A stretch of 64,000 nt of DNA from Agrostemma githago (GCA_958450325.1 OY288243.1:40651378-40715377); one strand, 5' to 3'. Positions 24,005 through 35,204 are shown, counted from the stretch's first letter. The notes: generated from the sequence alone by a model not told the origin. Translations and numbers: made by a program.

Positions 24005-24616
24005 TCAGCTTGGGTTGCTAGTCTGATTGGCCTGGTAGTTGAAATTAGTACGCCTTGGGAAATACCCCGTGGGAACATAGGCCTCCTTTTCGATTAGATC
24101 ATGGATTTTGTGCTTGAGTTCAATGCATGTCTGGCTTTCATGGCCCCGACCTTGGTGGTATAGACAGTAGGCGTTTGGGTTCCATGGCGTGCCTCTCTTA
24201 TCCACAGGTGGGTTAGGAGTGGGACCTATAGGGCCTCCACATAAGGTATCCCTAACACGGTAAACTGTCTAAAGAGCCTTCAAAAGGGTGTGATCTCAGT
24301 AGGGGGCAATTTTTGCATATTCGATGTATGGGTCGCCACTGAGAATTAGTTCTTGTCCTGTTGGTTTTCCGAGTTCGTTGCGCGTCTTTTCTGTTCCTTC
24401 CAAGGTTTCGAGTCAACGAAGGATCTCGTCTACGGAGGAGGATATTGGCAAGATTAAACCAAGGTTGCCATGAACCACGTTGATTAAGGGATTGAGTTGA
24501 TCGGTGTTGCTTTCGTTGCTGCCTGAAGACATGTTGAAGGATGGACCTGCGGACCCACTGGACAACATAAAAGAGACTCGAAACTGACTCGAGGAATGCT
24601 CGTTGGTGAGCGACAT
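24005..24616 (-). pseudogene. Gag fragments of element B
   Basis: 24,616-24,413 is a Ser-rich N-terminal Gag segment starting MSLTNEHSSSQF. 24,205-24,005 holds the zinc-knuckle-like CLYHQGRGHESQTC followed by IELKHKIHDLIE, equivalent to CQYHRGNGHNTEKC in element C. The capsid core that should separate them is missing. This element probably depended on proteins from relatives. Confidence 0.7.
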
Positions 24617-25260
24617 GAAAATGAGACCTTTGATTCGCGCGTGTTGGCGGTCATCGAGTTTTGGGACTCATGTGCTCTTAAACATTTAGTGTATTTAGGG
24701 AGACGCCTAACAGACTCGGTTTTCTAAAGCGAGATGATTTGAGACAAAATCTTGGGATGAGATTCAAAGAGGACTCTCGAGATAAGATTACCCAAAATGT
24801 AAAACCTCGGACGGAGGTGATTTTAGCAATTAGCAAAGACAGTTACACACAGTTGTACGACGTAACAAGTTGATCTCGATCCCGGCTTGGAAGCAAAGGA
24901 TTTTGATGTTTTTGAAAAAGGATGGAGGATTTGAAAAGAGAATTTTTCAAAGTGGGAGTTTTGAAATCGACATTACGATTGTTAAGTAATACTCTTTTGA
25001 CATGTCGGAAATTGTTGCCATGTAGGTGTCAAGAGTTCATGAGTTGAAAAATTGACGATAGTAACAACGTGAAATTGCAATTTTGCAAAATGATGGTGTC
25101 GTAAAACCGGTTTGTGAAAAGATGTGAAAACCATTGGGTTGCATTTTTATCGATGCTTCTATTAGTTAGAAGTTCGACGTTCACGATGTAGAAGGTATTT
25201 TTTAAGAAAAGATGATGGCCATATTGATCACAACGACGCTTAAAATGTAAGTTGAACCGC
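24617..25260 (-). other. Leader of element B, part left of E1
   Basis: No coding seen. It is the 5' UTR between PBS and gag and continues at 33,652 after the E1 insertion. The last five bases, ACCGC (25,256-25,260), are the E1 target-site duplication. Confidence 0.55.
25256..25260. repeat. Target-site duplication of E1, left copy
   Basis: ACCGC, repeated at 33,652-33,656 directly after the right LTR. Five bases is the usual size for LTR retrotransposons. Confidence 0.85.
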
Positions 25261-27048
25261 TGATGGTCGAGATTCGCCGTGGGTCCCCACCGATCAAGTA
25301 GAGTCCAACTAATCCTAACGGGTAGCTAGGGTAAGTCGGGTCGTGTCCACGGAGACGGTTATAGGTGTCTACACTAGGTCTACCTAGAAACAAGGCTAAG
25401 TCACACAAACAAACACAAAGAAAACGATAATTGACAAACTATGATGGTTGAAGGTGATGAAAGTGGACTAACAATGTACTAGATATAACATAAACTAATT
25501 GAAACAACTAAGATTAACAAAACCACTAAACTAAAGAAAAAGATCGACTAAAGAGATACAGAAATCAAATATGGGAAGGAGTAGGGTTAGGTCGGGTTCA
25601 TAAGTGTAGTAGGATAATTGGGAGGTCAAGGGTATGGGTGTCACTTAATTACTAAGGTCGGTTTGCGCTCTCGTGCCAAAGCCTAAGTCCGCACTCTCGT
25701 GTCTAAGACTAGACCCGAATACGCATGCAAAGTATTACCCAAAACATAAGCATTCAACCACAAATCGATTACAAGATGAGAAGATGAAAGCAAGCATGAG
25801 AAGCATGGCCACTACAACTCAAACAAGCAATTCAACAAACACATAGAGTGCTCAACTTGTGACTAGCAACAAAGATTCCAACTTTTCCCTTAATCAAACC
25901 CTAATTACCCATAATCCACACTTAATCCCACTACTAACCCCACAAAGAATCTACTCACTCATAATCAATCTAATACTAACAATGATAAGAGAAATCAACA
26001 TAAACAACCAAACATTCATCATGAACAAACAAGAGCAATAAACAATATATAAAGAATAAAACTTGAAAGATTCACAAAGATTAAGCGAAAGGAGATTATA
26101 CCAACTAACAAGGGAATAAAAAGATGAGAACTTGCATTAATAAGAAACCCAAATAATCTCCAAGGTTGTCAAGCTTGGATGAATCTTCAAGAATCTTCTT
26201 AATACAAGACTAATTAACTAGATAATCTAAGATTAACAAAAGTTTAAAGAAAGATTAAGCTAATGAGAGGAGCACTAAATCTAGGGTTTTTGAATGTAGA
26301 GAGGTCTAAGATAGTCTAATGTAATGTAAGATCCTTGAACAATACAAGGGAGGAGTATTTATAAGGTTACAAGAGTGAAGGAGGAGAAAAAAAGGTCACG
26401 CGGCTACAGCAGCTCCATCCCGGCCGGGAAGGTGGTGGTCCCGACCGGGATGAGACGGTCGCGACCGGGACTAGATGGTCTCGACCGGGATCAAGCAAAA
26501 CACCGGGCGGTGTTATGCTCTTCCTGGTCGGGATGAATGGTCCCAGTCGGGATGATACATCCGTCCCGGTCGGGATGACCCATCAGAAAACGCTTCTTTC
26601 TTGCACTTCATCCCGACCGGGATGAGGTTTGTCCCGACCGGGATGGGTTGGTCCCGACCGGGATGGCGCATAACACCGGGCGGTGTTATGCTCTTCATCC
26701 CGACCGGGATGGCCTTTATAGGCCTCCCTTATGATCATAGAGGTCCCTAGTTGCTCTTCATAGGCTTCTCATCGATTCTCGGGGTCAGGATCGAGTCTAA
26801 GGGGCTCGGAAATAGGTCCTAAGGTCTCGGGATTGAATCCAAGGCACCGAGTGATCGTTCCTTCTCTTCGTTGTCTCCAAAAGTGTAGGAAACGAGTCGG
26901 AATCGTTCCAATTCTCCATGAATGGTTTTGGGAACCTAAAACGAACTAGAAGAAGCATAAGTAGCTCAGAAACCGCTCCAAAGAGCGATTTCACAAGAGA
27001 AACCGGGACCAAACACAACAAAATAGGCGCTACAAACTACACTTATCA
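25261..27048 (-). repeat. 3' LTR of E1
   Basis: 1,788 bp and very similar to 31,800-33,651. It holds a palindrome cluster at 26,415-26,715 and, just downstream on the coding strand, a TATA box (TATAAATA on the minus strand, 26,356-26,363). Confidence 0.93.
26415..26715. repeat. Palindrome cluster in the E1 3' LTR
   Basis: About eleven copies of a near-palindrome of the type ATCCCGACCGGGAT, spaced roughly 15-45 bp, plus inverted repeats of the type CATAACACCG-GG-CGGTGTTATG. The cluster ends about 50 bp upstream of the TATA box. Confidence 0.9.
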
Positions 27049-27050
27049 AC

Positions 27051-27062
27051 TCCCCCACACTT
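27051..27062 (-). promoter_or_regulatory. Polypurine tract of E1
   Basis: AAGTGTGGGGGA on the minus strand, 2 bp from the 3' LTR. It would prime plus-strand cDNA synthesis. Confidence 0.8.
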
Positions 27063-28360
27063 AACCCTTACTCGCCCTCGAGTAAGCACGAACTAACTTA
27101 TAAACCAATAAAAACTAAAATACTAGCCGACCGGGTATTAGCGCACCCTACGCCCTTTCAACTCACGCGAGAACACTTAGAGGACAAGTGCTCTCCGCAA
27201 GGCAAGTGGGGTCTTGCGATAAAACTGTGGATGCAACCAGACACGAAAACACTCAAACAAACAAACACACACACAAATAAACACCAAACGGTTGCATCCA
27301 AGACAAAACAAAATACCGCTTCCCTCAACAAAGCGGTGAAAAAAACACCGGTTAAGGACTCAAGGCAAGTGACAACGTTCCCAAGCTAGCAATACAAACC
27401 GAAGTGGACAAAACCCTAATAGTATGACGACAAAGCAACAAAAACGTTGGTAACTTACCTACGTTCCTCCTAACCTTCTAAGAACGTACCACGGACGATA
27501 GGCGGGATGGAAAAAGAATGAACCACGGAGTTAGTCGACACTGTAGGTAAGTGAAGCCTCTCCCCTTTTAGCGTTAAGCCAGGAGGGTCGTCCCATGTCC
27601 AAAATCGCCCAACTAGTCCAAGTAAAAAGGTGGTCAAGGTCGCAAAATGAGCTAGTCTTCGTCATTGTTAGTCCTCTTCGATCTTGATAAGCCCGCATGG
27701 TTGAAGTATTAAGCTTGCGAAGGTATAGGGAGGTGGGTTTTGATGTGAAACTCGGTATAAAGTGAAGAGAAAATGAGGTGAATGTATGTACATGAAGTCT
27801 AGGGGTCATATGATAGGTGCAAGTGTAGGTAGGGAGGTTGGGAGGGGGTATAAAATGGTTGGGTGGGCTCGAATGTCGAAGAGGAAGCAACTGCAATATC
27901 CCGGCCGGGATGGATGGTCCCGGTCGGGATAGCACACCCTTCCCGGTCGGGACGACACAACAGAAAGCTCAATATTTGGCACCCTCATCCCGATCGGGAT
28001 GACATCCTTCCCGGTCGGGATGTTTCATCCTTCCCGGTCGAGATGCTCTCTTCTCGGCCGGGAAGAGTCTTCTAACCCTCTAAAACCCCCAAAAGCTTGT
28101 CCAAAGCTTCAAAAACCGTCTCCCTTGCTCACAATCCATGCTCTATCAATAACAACTCCATTCTAGGATTCATCTTCACTTAACACCTAACAAATAAGCT
28201 CAAAACATTCATCAAAGTCCCTCCCTCACATCGCTCATCAAAATACCAAATCACAAGAAATTCACAAAACCTAAAAGAATTACAAGAAAGAGATATATAC
28301 AATAAGACAGATCTTTTGGAACTCCGGCAAACCAAGGACGGTGCATTCTTCAATCATTTT
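27063..28360 (-). other. 3' UTR of E1
   Basis: No coding recognised. The part around 27,480-27,640 is alignable by eye with 58,440-58,570 of element D (GGAGTTAGT, CACTGTAGGTAAGT, GAGGGTCGTCCCA), so the two elements share this untranslated block. The palindrome cluster 27,898-28,070 also lies here. Confidence 0.6.
27898..28070. repeat. Palindrome cluster in the E1 3' UTR
   Basis: Six or seven copies of the same CCCGRYCGGG-type palindrome as in the E1 LTRs. One perfect 16-mer, CATCCCGATCGGGATG, lies at 27,986-28,001. Open frames through it (Ser-Arg-Pro-Gly repeats) are by-products of the repeat. Confidence 0.88.
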
Positions 28361-29882
28361 TCAACAATCATCATGGATAACTCCATCGCCGTCAAGGGCA
28401 CGAAGAAACAAATCGAAGGCTCTCGAGAAGTCTTCAATCAAACTAGTGGTATACCAACCTCCACTCCAAGGATCATCACATCCTAACCTCGACGTTCCCG
28501 GGGCATCCCGATCTACTAAGTTCAAGGGCTTGAACTTGTACTTGCGATCCTTCGGTATATACCCAAACGTCCATCTATCTTCCTGTGGCCCCAAGGGAGG
28601 CTCAACTTTCCTCTTGCCTTGCACTTTGTCCTCATCATCATGATATGGGCATTCGTCCGCCCCAAGCTCGGAATCATCATCTTCAATTCCATAGAAGTTG
28701 TTCTTCAAGCTTCCACCCGACTCATCCCTTAGATCGATGTCTTTCATGGCGGTGATCATTTTACAAGACTCATCATTAGTAGGCGAGGTGTTGCCTGGGA
28801 GGTCAAACACGATTTTCTCGTCGCCTAGCTCAAATGTGATCCTACCGTTCTTTACATCAATCATAGCACCGACGGTATGTAGAAATGGGCGCCCAAGGAT
28901 AATGGGAGTGATAGCATCTTCCGGCATGTCAAGTACAAGGAAGTCGACCGGAATGAAGAACTTCCCGATTCTTATTGGCACATCTTCCAACATGCATCCC
29001 CAAAGGTCGATTGAGTGAACTATCGGCCATTTGGAGTGTAATGGAAGTACACTTGAGCTTCTTCATCCCAAGTCGCTCCCAAATGGAATAAGGAATGATG
29101 CTTACACTCGCACCCAAATCACATAGTGCTCTCTCAATCTTGAAGTTGCCTATGGTGCATGGGATTGAGAAAATACCTGGATCCTTCAACTTGGGAAGCG
29201 TAGAACCTTGAATGAGCTCGCTCACCTTACTTGTGAACGCTATGGTTTCTTCCTTGTCGATGGATCTCTTCCTAGCCAGGATTTCTTTCATAAATCTTCC
29301 ATATGCCGGGATTTGGGTAAGTGGATCGGTAAAAGGGACACTTACATCCAATTTCTTCACAATATCTTGGAACTTGTCATATTGAACATCCACCTTAGTC
29401 TTCAATTGCCGTGTTGGGAAAGGCAACTTGATATGCACCTTGTCTTGCTCATTAGGGTTGGACTTTTCAAATGACATCTTCCCTTTTCCTTTGTCTTTTC
29501 TTTGAAGTGGGGGAAGTTTGTTTTCATGGGGTTTCTCAATCTCCCACAAAACTTGTTCCTCCATTGGATTTCCCAAGCTTGAATTGTCTTGAAGTGGAGA
29601 TACAACCTCTTTCATTGGTTCTTGCTCATTAGGGAGTAAGGGAGAGTCATAAGATACACCTCTCCTCAAGGTAATAGCATTCACACGTTCAAATTTCGTC
29701 GTTTCACCTTGAGGAGGTAGTTGCCCTTTTTGCCTTGAAGAGCTACCCGAAGCAACTTGAGCTATTTGGGTTTTGAGCATCTTCATATGAGCATCTCTTG
29801 CCAAGTTATCTCTTTGAAGTTGAGCAATAAGTTCTTGTTGGGATCTTTGTGTCTCCAATTGACTTCTTTGCATCTCCAACAT
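28361..29882 (-). pseudogene. Gag C-terminal/protease region of E1
   Basis: The N-terminal 60 residues are a Gln/Arg-rich coiled coil (LEMQRSQLETQRSQQELIAQ). Next are ITLRRG, a long charged linker, and a retropepsin: FSIPCTIGNFKIERALCDLGASVSIIPYSIWE, split here as the flap-side segment and the catalytic ALCDLGASVSII, with D-L-G in the place of D-S/T-G, as is common in Athila elements. A short duplication near 29,000-29,010 (ATGCATG) shifts the frame. The protease continues from 28,993 (FLVLDMPEDAITPIILGRPF) to 28,361. Where RT should begin, the frame instead ends in an unrecognised 80-residue tail. Confidence 0.82.
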
Positions 29883-30103
29883 TTGCTTTTGTATATCTAA
29901 ATCCCGAGGTGGAGATTGTTGGTTATGAGGAGTGTTGGTGATGGCTAGAGGAATGCCATAATCATGAATAGGAGACCGACTCCTTTGCTTGCTTTCATGT
30001 TGAGTACCTTGAGATCCTTATTGTTGTTGATGGTTCCCTTGGAACCCATGAGAGTTGCCTTGATTAAGGCCTTGATTGTTACCATGGTTGTAGTTATGGT
30101 GTC

Positions 30104-31574
30104 CTAGTGTTGGTTCCCTTGGAAACCACCTTGATGATTGAAGTTCCCTTGTTGGAACCCTTGATTGTTGTTGAAGGTACCTTGGTTATGTTGCTTGGAG
30201 TTGTTGAATGGCGTTGGGTTGCCCCCATAACCTTGGTAACCTTGGTTGTTGTCCCTTAAGGGAGGTGGCACATATGGACGATGTTGTAGAGATTGTTGTT
30301 GGGAAGCTTGATGGGAAGCTTGGAACATATGAGGATAGGGGGCACCTTGCTTGAATGCTTGAAAGGCGTTCACTTGCTCAATACTACCTCGACAATGTAG
30401 AGGCTCATGTCCAACTATCCCGCAAATATCACATATCCCATAGTAAGATGTAGGAGATACAACTCCCAAAGCATTGACTTGTTGAATTGAATGTTGGTGG
30501 AAGGCACTTGCACTTTGACCTTGATCAAAATGGCTTTGGTGCTTCTTGTCAATAGATTCCATGTGGGTTTTTAATTGTGCTCCAAGATCAATGCTTAATT
30601 GTGTAATGGCATCAATTTCATGCCTTCCCCCTCGATTCGCCTTCCTAGGCCTTGAGTATTGGGAGTTGTGTACCGCCATCTCCTCGATTCTTGACCAAGT
30701 TTGGTCATCATCCACCTCGGCAAACCTTCCATTCAATCCCATGTTGAGAATGGCCCTTGAGTCTTCATATAGCCCGTTCCAAAACTGTTGAACAAGGAAC
30801 TACTGTGATAAACCATGGTGAGGACAAGAGCGGATCAAGGCTTTGAATCTTTCCCACGATTCGTAGAGGCTTTCTTCATCACGTTGTTGGAATCCCGGTG
30901 ATAGAGGCTCTCAATAGATTTGTCTTCTCCGGGGGATAAAATTGTTGGTAGAAAGCTAAGGCTAGCTTCTTCCAAGTATCAATACCAAGAGTCGCCTTGT
31001 CTAACCCTTTGAACCATTGCTTAGCTTTACCGATCAAAGAGAAAGGAAATAATACCCACCGGATTTGGTCTTGGGTTATTCCCATTTGTGAGATAGCATC
31101 GCAATAATCCGAAAAGGTTTCCATGTGTTGATGAGGATCTTCGGTTGGTAACCCACTAAATTGACTTCTTTCGACCAATTGGATGAATTGCGTTTTTGCC
31201 ACAAAGTTGCCGGTATATGCCTCCGGTAAAGCGGTTGGACCTGGCAAAACGTCTTCCGTAAAGGTTGAATGAGAAGAGAACTTAGGCATTGTTGGATATG
31301 CGGGAGATGATGGTGTAGACGGTGTTGATGTAGAATTAGAGGGAGAACTAGGTTGAGAGGAATGACTAGAAGTACCAAAGGGATTGATGAAATTCCCTTC
31401 GGCCGTCTCTCGAGGTGTTTCGTTTAAGTCGGATCCAAGAGCTTGCTCTTCAATGGTATTACTAGTACCCGGTTGAGAGTGTCTAACCCGATCAATCGTC
31501 CGTTGGCGAAAGGCTCTAAAGAGTCTCTCCGGCTCTGGATTGAAGAGAAAGAAGTCGCCTCTCCTCCTAAGCAT
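30104..31574 (-). pseudogene. Gag of E1
   Basis: The start ATG at 31,574 lies ~205 nt from the PBS and has the Athila Gag beginning MLRRRGDFFLFNPE. The capsid (FVAKTQFIQLVERSQFSGLP, then DPHQHMETFSDYC and AKQWFKGLDKATLGIDTWK) is the Retrotrans_gag domain. After a frameshift near 30,890 a second piece (30,742-30,104) has a helical segment and CDICGIVGHEPLHC, a zinc-knuckle variant, then a Gln/Asn-rich tail. Gag would build the particle. Frameshifts break it, so E1 is now inactive even for Gag. Confidence 0.85.
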
Positions 31575-31779
31575 GCACTACACACTTGAACAAACGTGAG
31601 AACACCTAGTGCTTTATGGGCACTAGGCAAAGACAATAAACGAACACAACGGGAGACAAAGAAAAAAGAAAGCTATGAAAACGAGAAAAACCCACAAAAT
31701 ATGCACAAGAGATAGAAGAAGAGCACAAGAAGGGTAACTAAGTCTAGCTAAAAAGCAAACTAAGTCTAAACATGCACCG

Positions 31780-31796
31780 CCCCGGCAACAGCGCCA
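31780..31796 (-). promoter_or_regulatory. Primer-binding site of E1
   Basis: TGGCGCTGTTGCCGGGG on the minus strand, the PBS usual in Athila-type elements, 3 nt from the LTR end. Confidence 0.9.
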
Positions 31797-31799
31797 AAT

Positions 31800-33651
31800 T
31801 GATGGTCGAGATTCGCCGTGGGTCCCCACCGATCAAGTAGAGTCTAACTAATCCTAACGGGTAGCTAGGGTAAGTCGGGTCGTGTCCACGGAGACGGTTA
31901 TAGGTGTCTAGACTAGGTCTACCTAGAAACAAGGCTAAGTCACACAAACAAACACAAAGAAAACGATAATTGACAAACTATGATGGTTGAAGGTGATGAA
32001 AGTGGACTAACAATGTACTAGATATAACATAAACTAATTGAAACAACTAAGATTAACTAAACAACTAAACTAGAGAGAAAGATCGACTAAAGAGATAGAG
32101 AAATCAAATATGGGAAGGAGTAGGGTTAGGTCGGGTTCATAAGTGTAGTAGGATAATTGGGAGGTCAAGGGTATGGGTGTCACTTAATTACTAAGGTCGG
32201 TTTGCGCTCTCGCGCCAAAGCCTAAGTCCGCACTGTCGTGTCTAAGACTAGACCCGAATACTCATGCAAAGTATTACCCAAAACATAAGCATTCAACCAC
32301 AAATCGATTACAAGATGAGAAGATGAAAACAAGCATGAGAAGCATGGCCACTATAACTCAAACAAGCAATTCAACAAACACATAGAGTGCTCAACTTGTG
32401 ACTAGCAACAAAGATTCCACCTTTTCCCTTAATCAAACCCTAATTACCCATAATCCACACTTAATCCCCCTACTAACCCCACAAAGAATCTACTCACTCA
32501 TAATCAATCTAATACTAACAATGATAAGAGAAATCAACATAAACAACCAAACATTCATCATGAACAAACAAGAGCAATAAACAATATATAAAGATTAAAA
32601 CTTGAAAGATTCCCAAAGATTAAGAGAAAGGAGATTATACCAACTAACAAGGGAATAAAAAGATGAGAACTTGCATTAATAAGAAACCCAAATAATCTCC
32701 AAGGTTGTCAAGCTTGGATGAATCTTCGAGAATCTTCTTAATACAAGACTAATTAAGTAGATAATCTAAGATTAACAAAAGTTTAAAGAAAGATTAAGCT
32801 AATGAGAGGAGCACTAAATCTAGGGTTTTTGAATGTAGAGAGGTCTAAGATTGTCTAATGTAATGTAAGATCCTTGAACAATACAAGGGAGGAGTATTTA
32901 TAAGGTTACAAGAGTGAAGGAGGAGAAAAGAAGGTCACGCGGCTACAGCAGCTCCATCCCGGCCGGGAAGGTGGTGGTCCCGACTGGGACGAGACGGTCC
33001 TGACCGGGACGAGACGGTCCCGACCGGGATCAAGCATAACACTGGGCGGTCTTATGCATAACACCAGGCGGTGTTATGCTCTTCCCGCTCGGGCTGAATG
33101 GTCCCGGTCGGGATGATACATCCTTCCCGGTTGGGATGCTTCCTTCCTGGTCGGGATGACCCATTAGAAGACGCTTCTTTCTTGCACTTCATCCCGACCG
33201 GGATAGGTTGGTCCCGACCGGGATGAGATGGTCCCGACCGAGATGGCGCATAACACCGGGCGGTGTTATTCTCTTCATCCCGACCGGGATGGCCACTCAT
33301 CCCGACTGGGATGGGTCTCGTAGGCCTCCCTTATGATCATAGAGGTCCCTAGTTGCTCTTCATAGGCTTCTCATCGATTCTCGGGGCTTGGGATCGAGTC
33401 TAAGGGGCTCGAGAATGGGTCCCATGGTCTCGGGATTGAATCCAAGGCACCGAGTGATCGTTCCTTTTCTTCGTTGGCTCCAAAAGTGTAGGAAACGAGT
33501 CGGAATCGTTCCAATTCTCCATGAATGGTCTTGGGAACCTAAAACGAACTAGAAGAAGCATAAGTAGCTCAGAAACCGCTCCAAAGAGCGATTTCACAAG
33601 AGAAACTGGGACCAAACACAACAAAATAGGTGCTACAAACTACAGTTATCA
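31800..33651 (-). repeat. 5' LTR of E1
   Basis: 1,852 bp and the near-identical partner of 25,261-27,048. The 64-bp length excess falls in the palindrome cluster (32,953-33,315). TATA box at 32,895-32,902 (TATAAATA on the minus strand). Confidence 0.93.
32953..33315. repeat. Palindrome cluster in the E1 5' LTR
   Basis: About thirteen copies of the ATCCCGACCGGGAT-type near-palindrome, with gains and substitutions relative to the cluster in the other LTR. It begins ~50 bp upstream of the TATA box on the coding strand. Confidence 0.9.
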
Positions 33652-34532
33652 ACCGCGTTGTGTAGCTGGATTCTCATTATTGGAATTTAGGTGATAATAC
33701 CGGTGTTTGATAGGGTTTTGAAAAGGGAGAGTATGACCGTGTTAGATTCCTTTATTCCATTGATTGGAATTTTTGCGATGGTAGCGGTATTATGTAAAAA
33801 TGTTTTGAAAATGGACAATGTAACCGTGTTTGATACCTTGATTCCATTGATTGGAATTTTGGTGATAATAACGGTATCATGTAAAAATGTTTTGAAATGG
33901 AGAGTTTTGATTCGGCCAGCATAACGGTGCTAAAATGGATTAAAAAGATGGTGGGTGTGAATTTGGCTAGAGGAACGACACTAAAAAAGGACTTTGAAAA
34001 AAATGGTGGCTTTGGAAATGATATGGCCGGAGTGATGGCGCTAAACCGTTTTTTTCAAATAACTCTTTCGAAAACAGAGCAGGGTGTAGTTAAATATGTT
34101 GTCGTTGTTTAATATGGGATTTAATGTCTTATTCGGGTTGTCACAACACGCTACACATAACTAATCAAGCCTACACACATGCAGGATGCAGACACGGGTA
34201 GGCTGGGGTAGGCTACCGTCCATGATAAGTCCTCGCTTCGGCCTGGACGTGACACCCTGAGTGAGGATGTGCGTTGTCATTGTTCCACTCAGAGCTTATC
34301 ACTTGGCATATTCACAGAGTGAGTGACTAACTTGGACGACCAGAATGTCAATCGGGGGTCTCCTCACGAGTCCAATCAAAGAACCTTACCGTAAGAAGGT
34401 CGATTGGTCCTAAATCGGTTAGGGTGGGCATTTGAGGGCCGAAAAAAATGGTAGTAACCACAAAAGAACTTGGAAATGCGCTTCATCGACCTTGTTCAAG
34501 TTACACCACCGCTGCAAATTTTCTTTTTACCT
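33652..34532 (-). other. Leader of element B, part right of E1
   Basis: Continuation of the 5' UTR of element B to its PBS. It begins with the right E1 target-site duplication ACCGC (33,652-33,656). No coding is recognised apart from short chance frames. The tandem repeat 33,665-33,905 lies here. Confidence 0.55.
33665..33905. repeat. ~84-bp tandem repeat in the leader of element B
   Basis: Three units, the first diverged. Each has ATTCCATTGATTGGAAT (an imperfect palindrome), a GGTGATAATA-CGGTAT-like stretch and GTAAAAATGTTTTGAAA. Confidence 0.75.
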
Positions 34533-34549
34533 CCCCAGTGGAGTCGCCA
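34533..34549 (-). promoter_or_regulatory. Primer-binding site of element B
   Basis: TGGCGACTCCACTGGGG on the minus strand, one base from the site of element C. This sequence type is complementary to a tRNA-Arg 3' end in Ogre elements. Confidence 0.8.
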
Positions 34550-34552
34550 AAC

Positions 34553-34823
34553 CGTGGACGCTGCCACCCGTGCCGCGCGCACCTGCGCGGCGACCACCCA
34601 CACCGCCCGTCTCCGATTGGGCCAGTCTGATCCCGGGTTCGAAGTGATGTGTCGGACCTTGATTTGGTTAACGATTTTAATTGTACTAGATAGATGTATA
34701 GGCGCATCTATGTTTCCGTTTGAATCGATCGAGATGTGGTTGGAAATGTTTAAAGGCCGGATCATTTGGTCTGGCGACCATTTTAGTGAAACGAATTTGT
34801 TGCCGATTTTCGGAGTCGCCACC
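34553..34823 (-). repeat. LTR stub of element B (3' end of its 5' LTR)
   Basis: Lies next to the PBS. Its reverse complement begins GGTGGCGACTCC and aligns by eye with 48,326-48,625 at the end of the element C 3' LTR (AATCGGCAACRAATTC, ACTAAAA, GGCCTTTAAACATTT). The rest of this LTR is missing; the 5' LTR of element C starts at 34,824. Confidence 0.75.
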
Positions 34824-35204
34824 TGTAGACACCCGCATTTTGACTGCCAGGTGTCTATGGTAGTTTCCCAAAAAACACCCGATGATGATCGGACGCTAAC
34901 GTGATTCTACGCGCTCGGATATGAGCTCAAATCCATTGGTTGATGGCTAAAACACTTATGGAGTACACATCTCACAAAACAAACATCAAATCCAGGCCCA
35001 GCGGACCGTTTCGAGTCAAACAAGACTAATTTGGGCCAGAACCGACACCGGAAATAAAACCGACTTTTTACGATTGGGTCAACCTTGGACAAAGTCGTTT
35101 CCGAGACCATACAAAACAGCCATTCACAACATCAAAAGTCCAAGACAAACACAAACCCATCAAAAACCCAAGTCACGGTCCAAAGCAATGGACCCGCGCG
35201 ACCC

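Larger units (their letters stand above)
25261..33651 (-). mobile_element. E1: Athila-type element with gag-protease only
   Basis: Complete 8.4 kb insertion with two similar LTRs (25,261-27,048 and 31,800-33,651), both starting TGAT and ending TCA on the coding strand. It has a PBS at 31,780-31,796, a PPT next to the left LTR and the TSD ACCGC. The interior codes gag and protease; no RT, RNase H or integrase motif is present. Loss of pol makes it non-autonomous, like other gag-only derivative families. It sits in the leader of element B and is therefore younger than B. Confidence 0.93.
19335..34823 (-). mobile_element. Element B: Tat/Ogre-like Gypsy element, internally deleted and nested
   Basis: Minus-strand element read right to left. 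It has an LTR stub (34,553-34,823), a PBS (34,533-34,549), a long leader with tandem repeats, gag fragments (24,616-24,005), RNase H (23,729-22,489), integrase (about 22,500-21,560), tandem repeats (20,992-21,250) and an antisense ORF (19,335-20,785). Protease and most of RT are missing. The leader is interrupted by the Athila element E1 at 25,261-33,651. Without E1 the piece is about 7.1 kb. The pol text is close to that of element C, so the two belong to related families. The left border is undefined. Confidence 0.75.

Noticed and set aside
26415..28075. CRISPR-like array
   Set aside because: The repeats are short palindromes with variable spacing and variable sequence inside an LTR element of a plant; there are no uniform spacers and no cas genes.
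27531..28075. ORFs with Ser-Arg-Pro-Gly repeats
   Set aside because: They follow from the GC-rich palindrome repeats and appear on both strands. No domain.
34432..34904. Several overlapping ORFs on both strands
   Set aside because: They lie in the PBS/LTR stub of element B and the LTR start of C. Codon patterns are inconsistent and no motif is visible.
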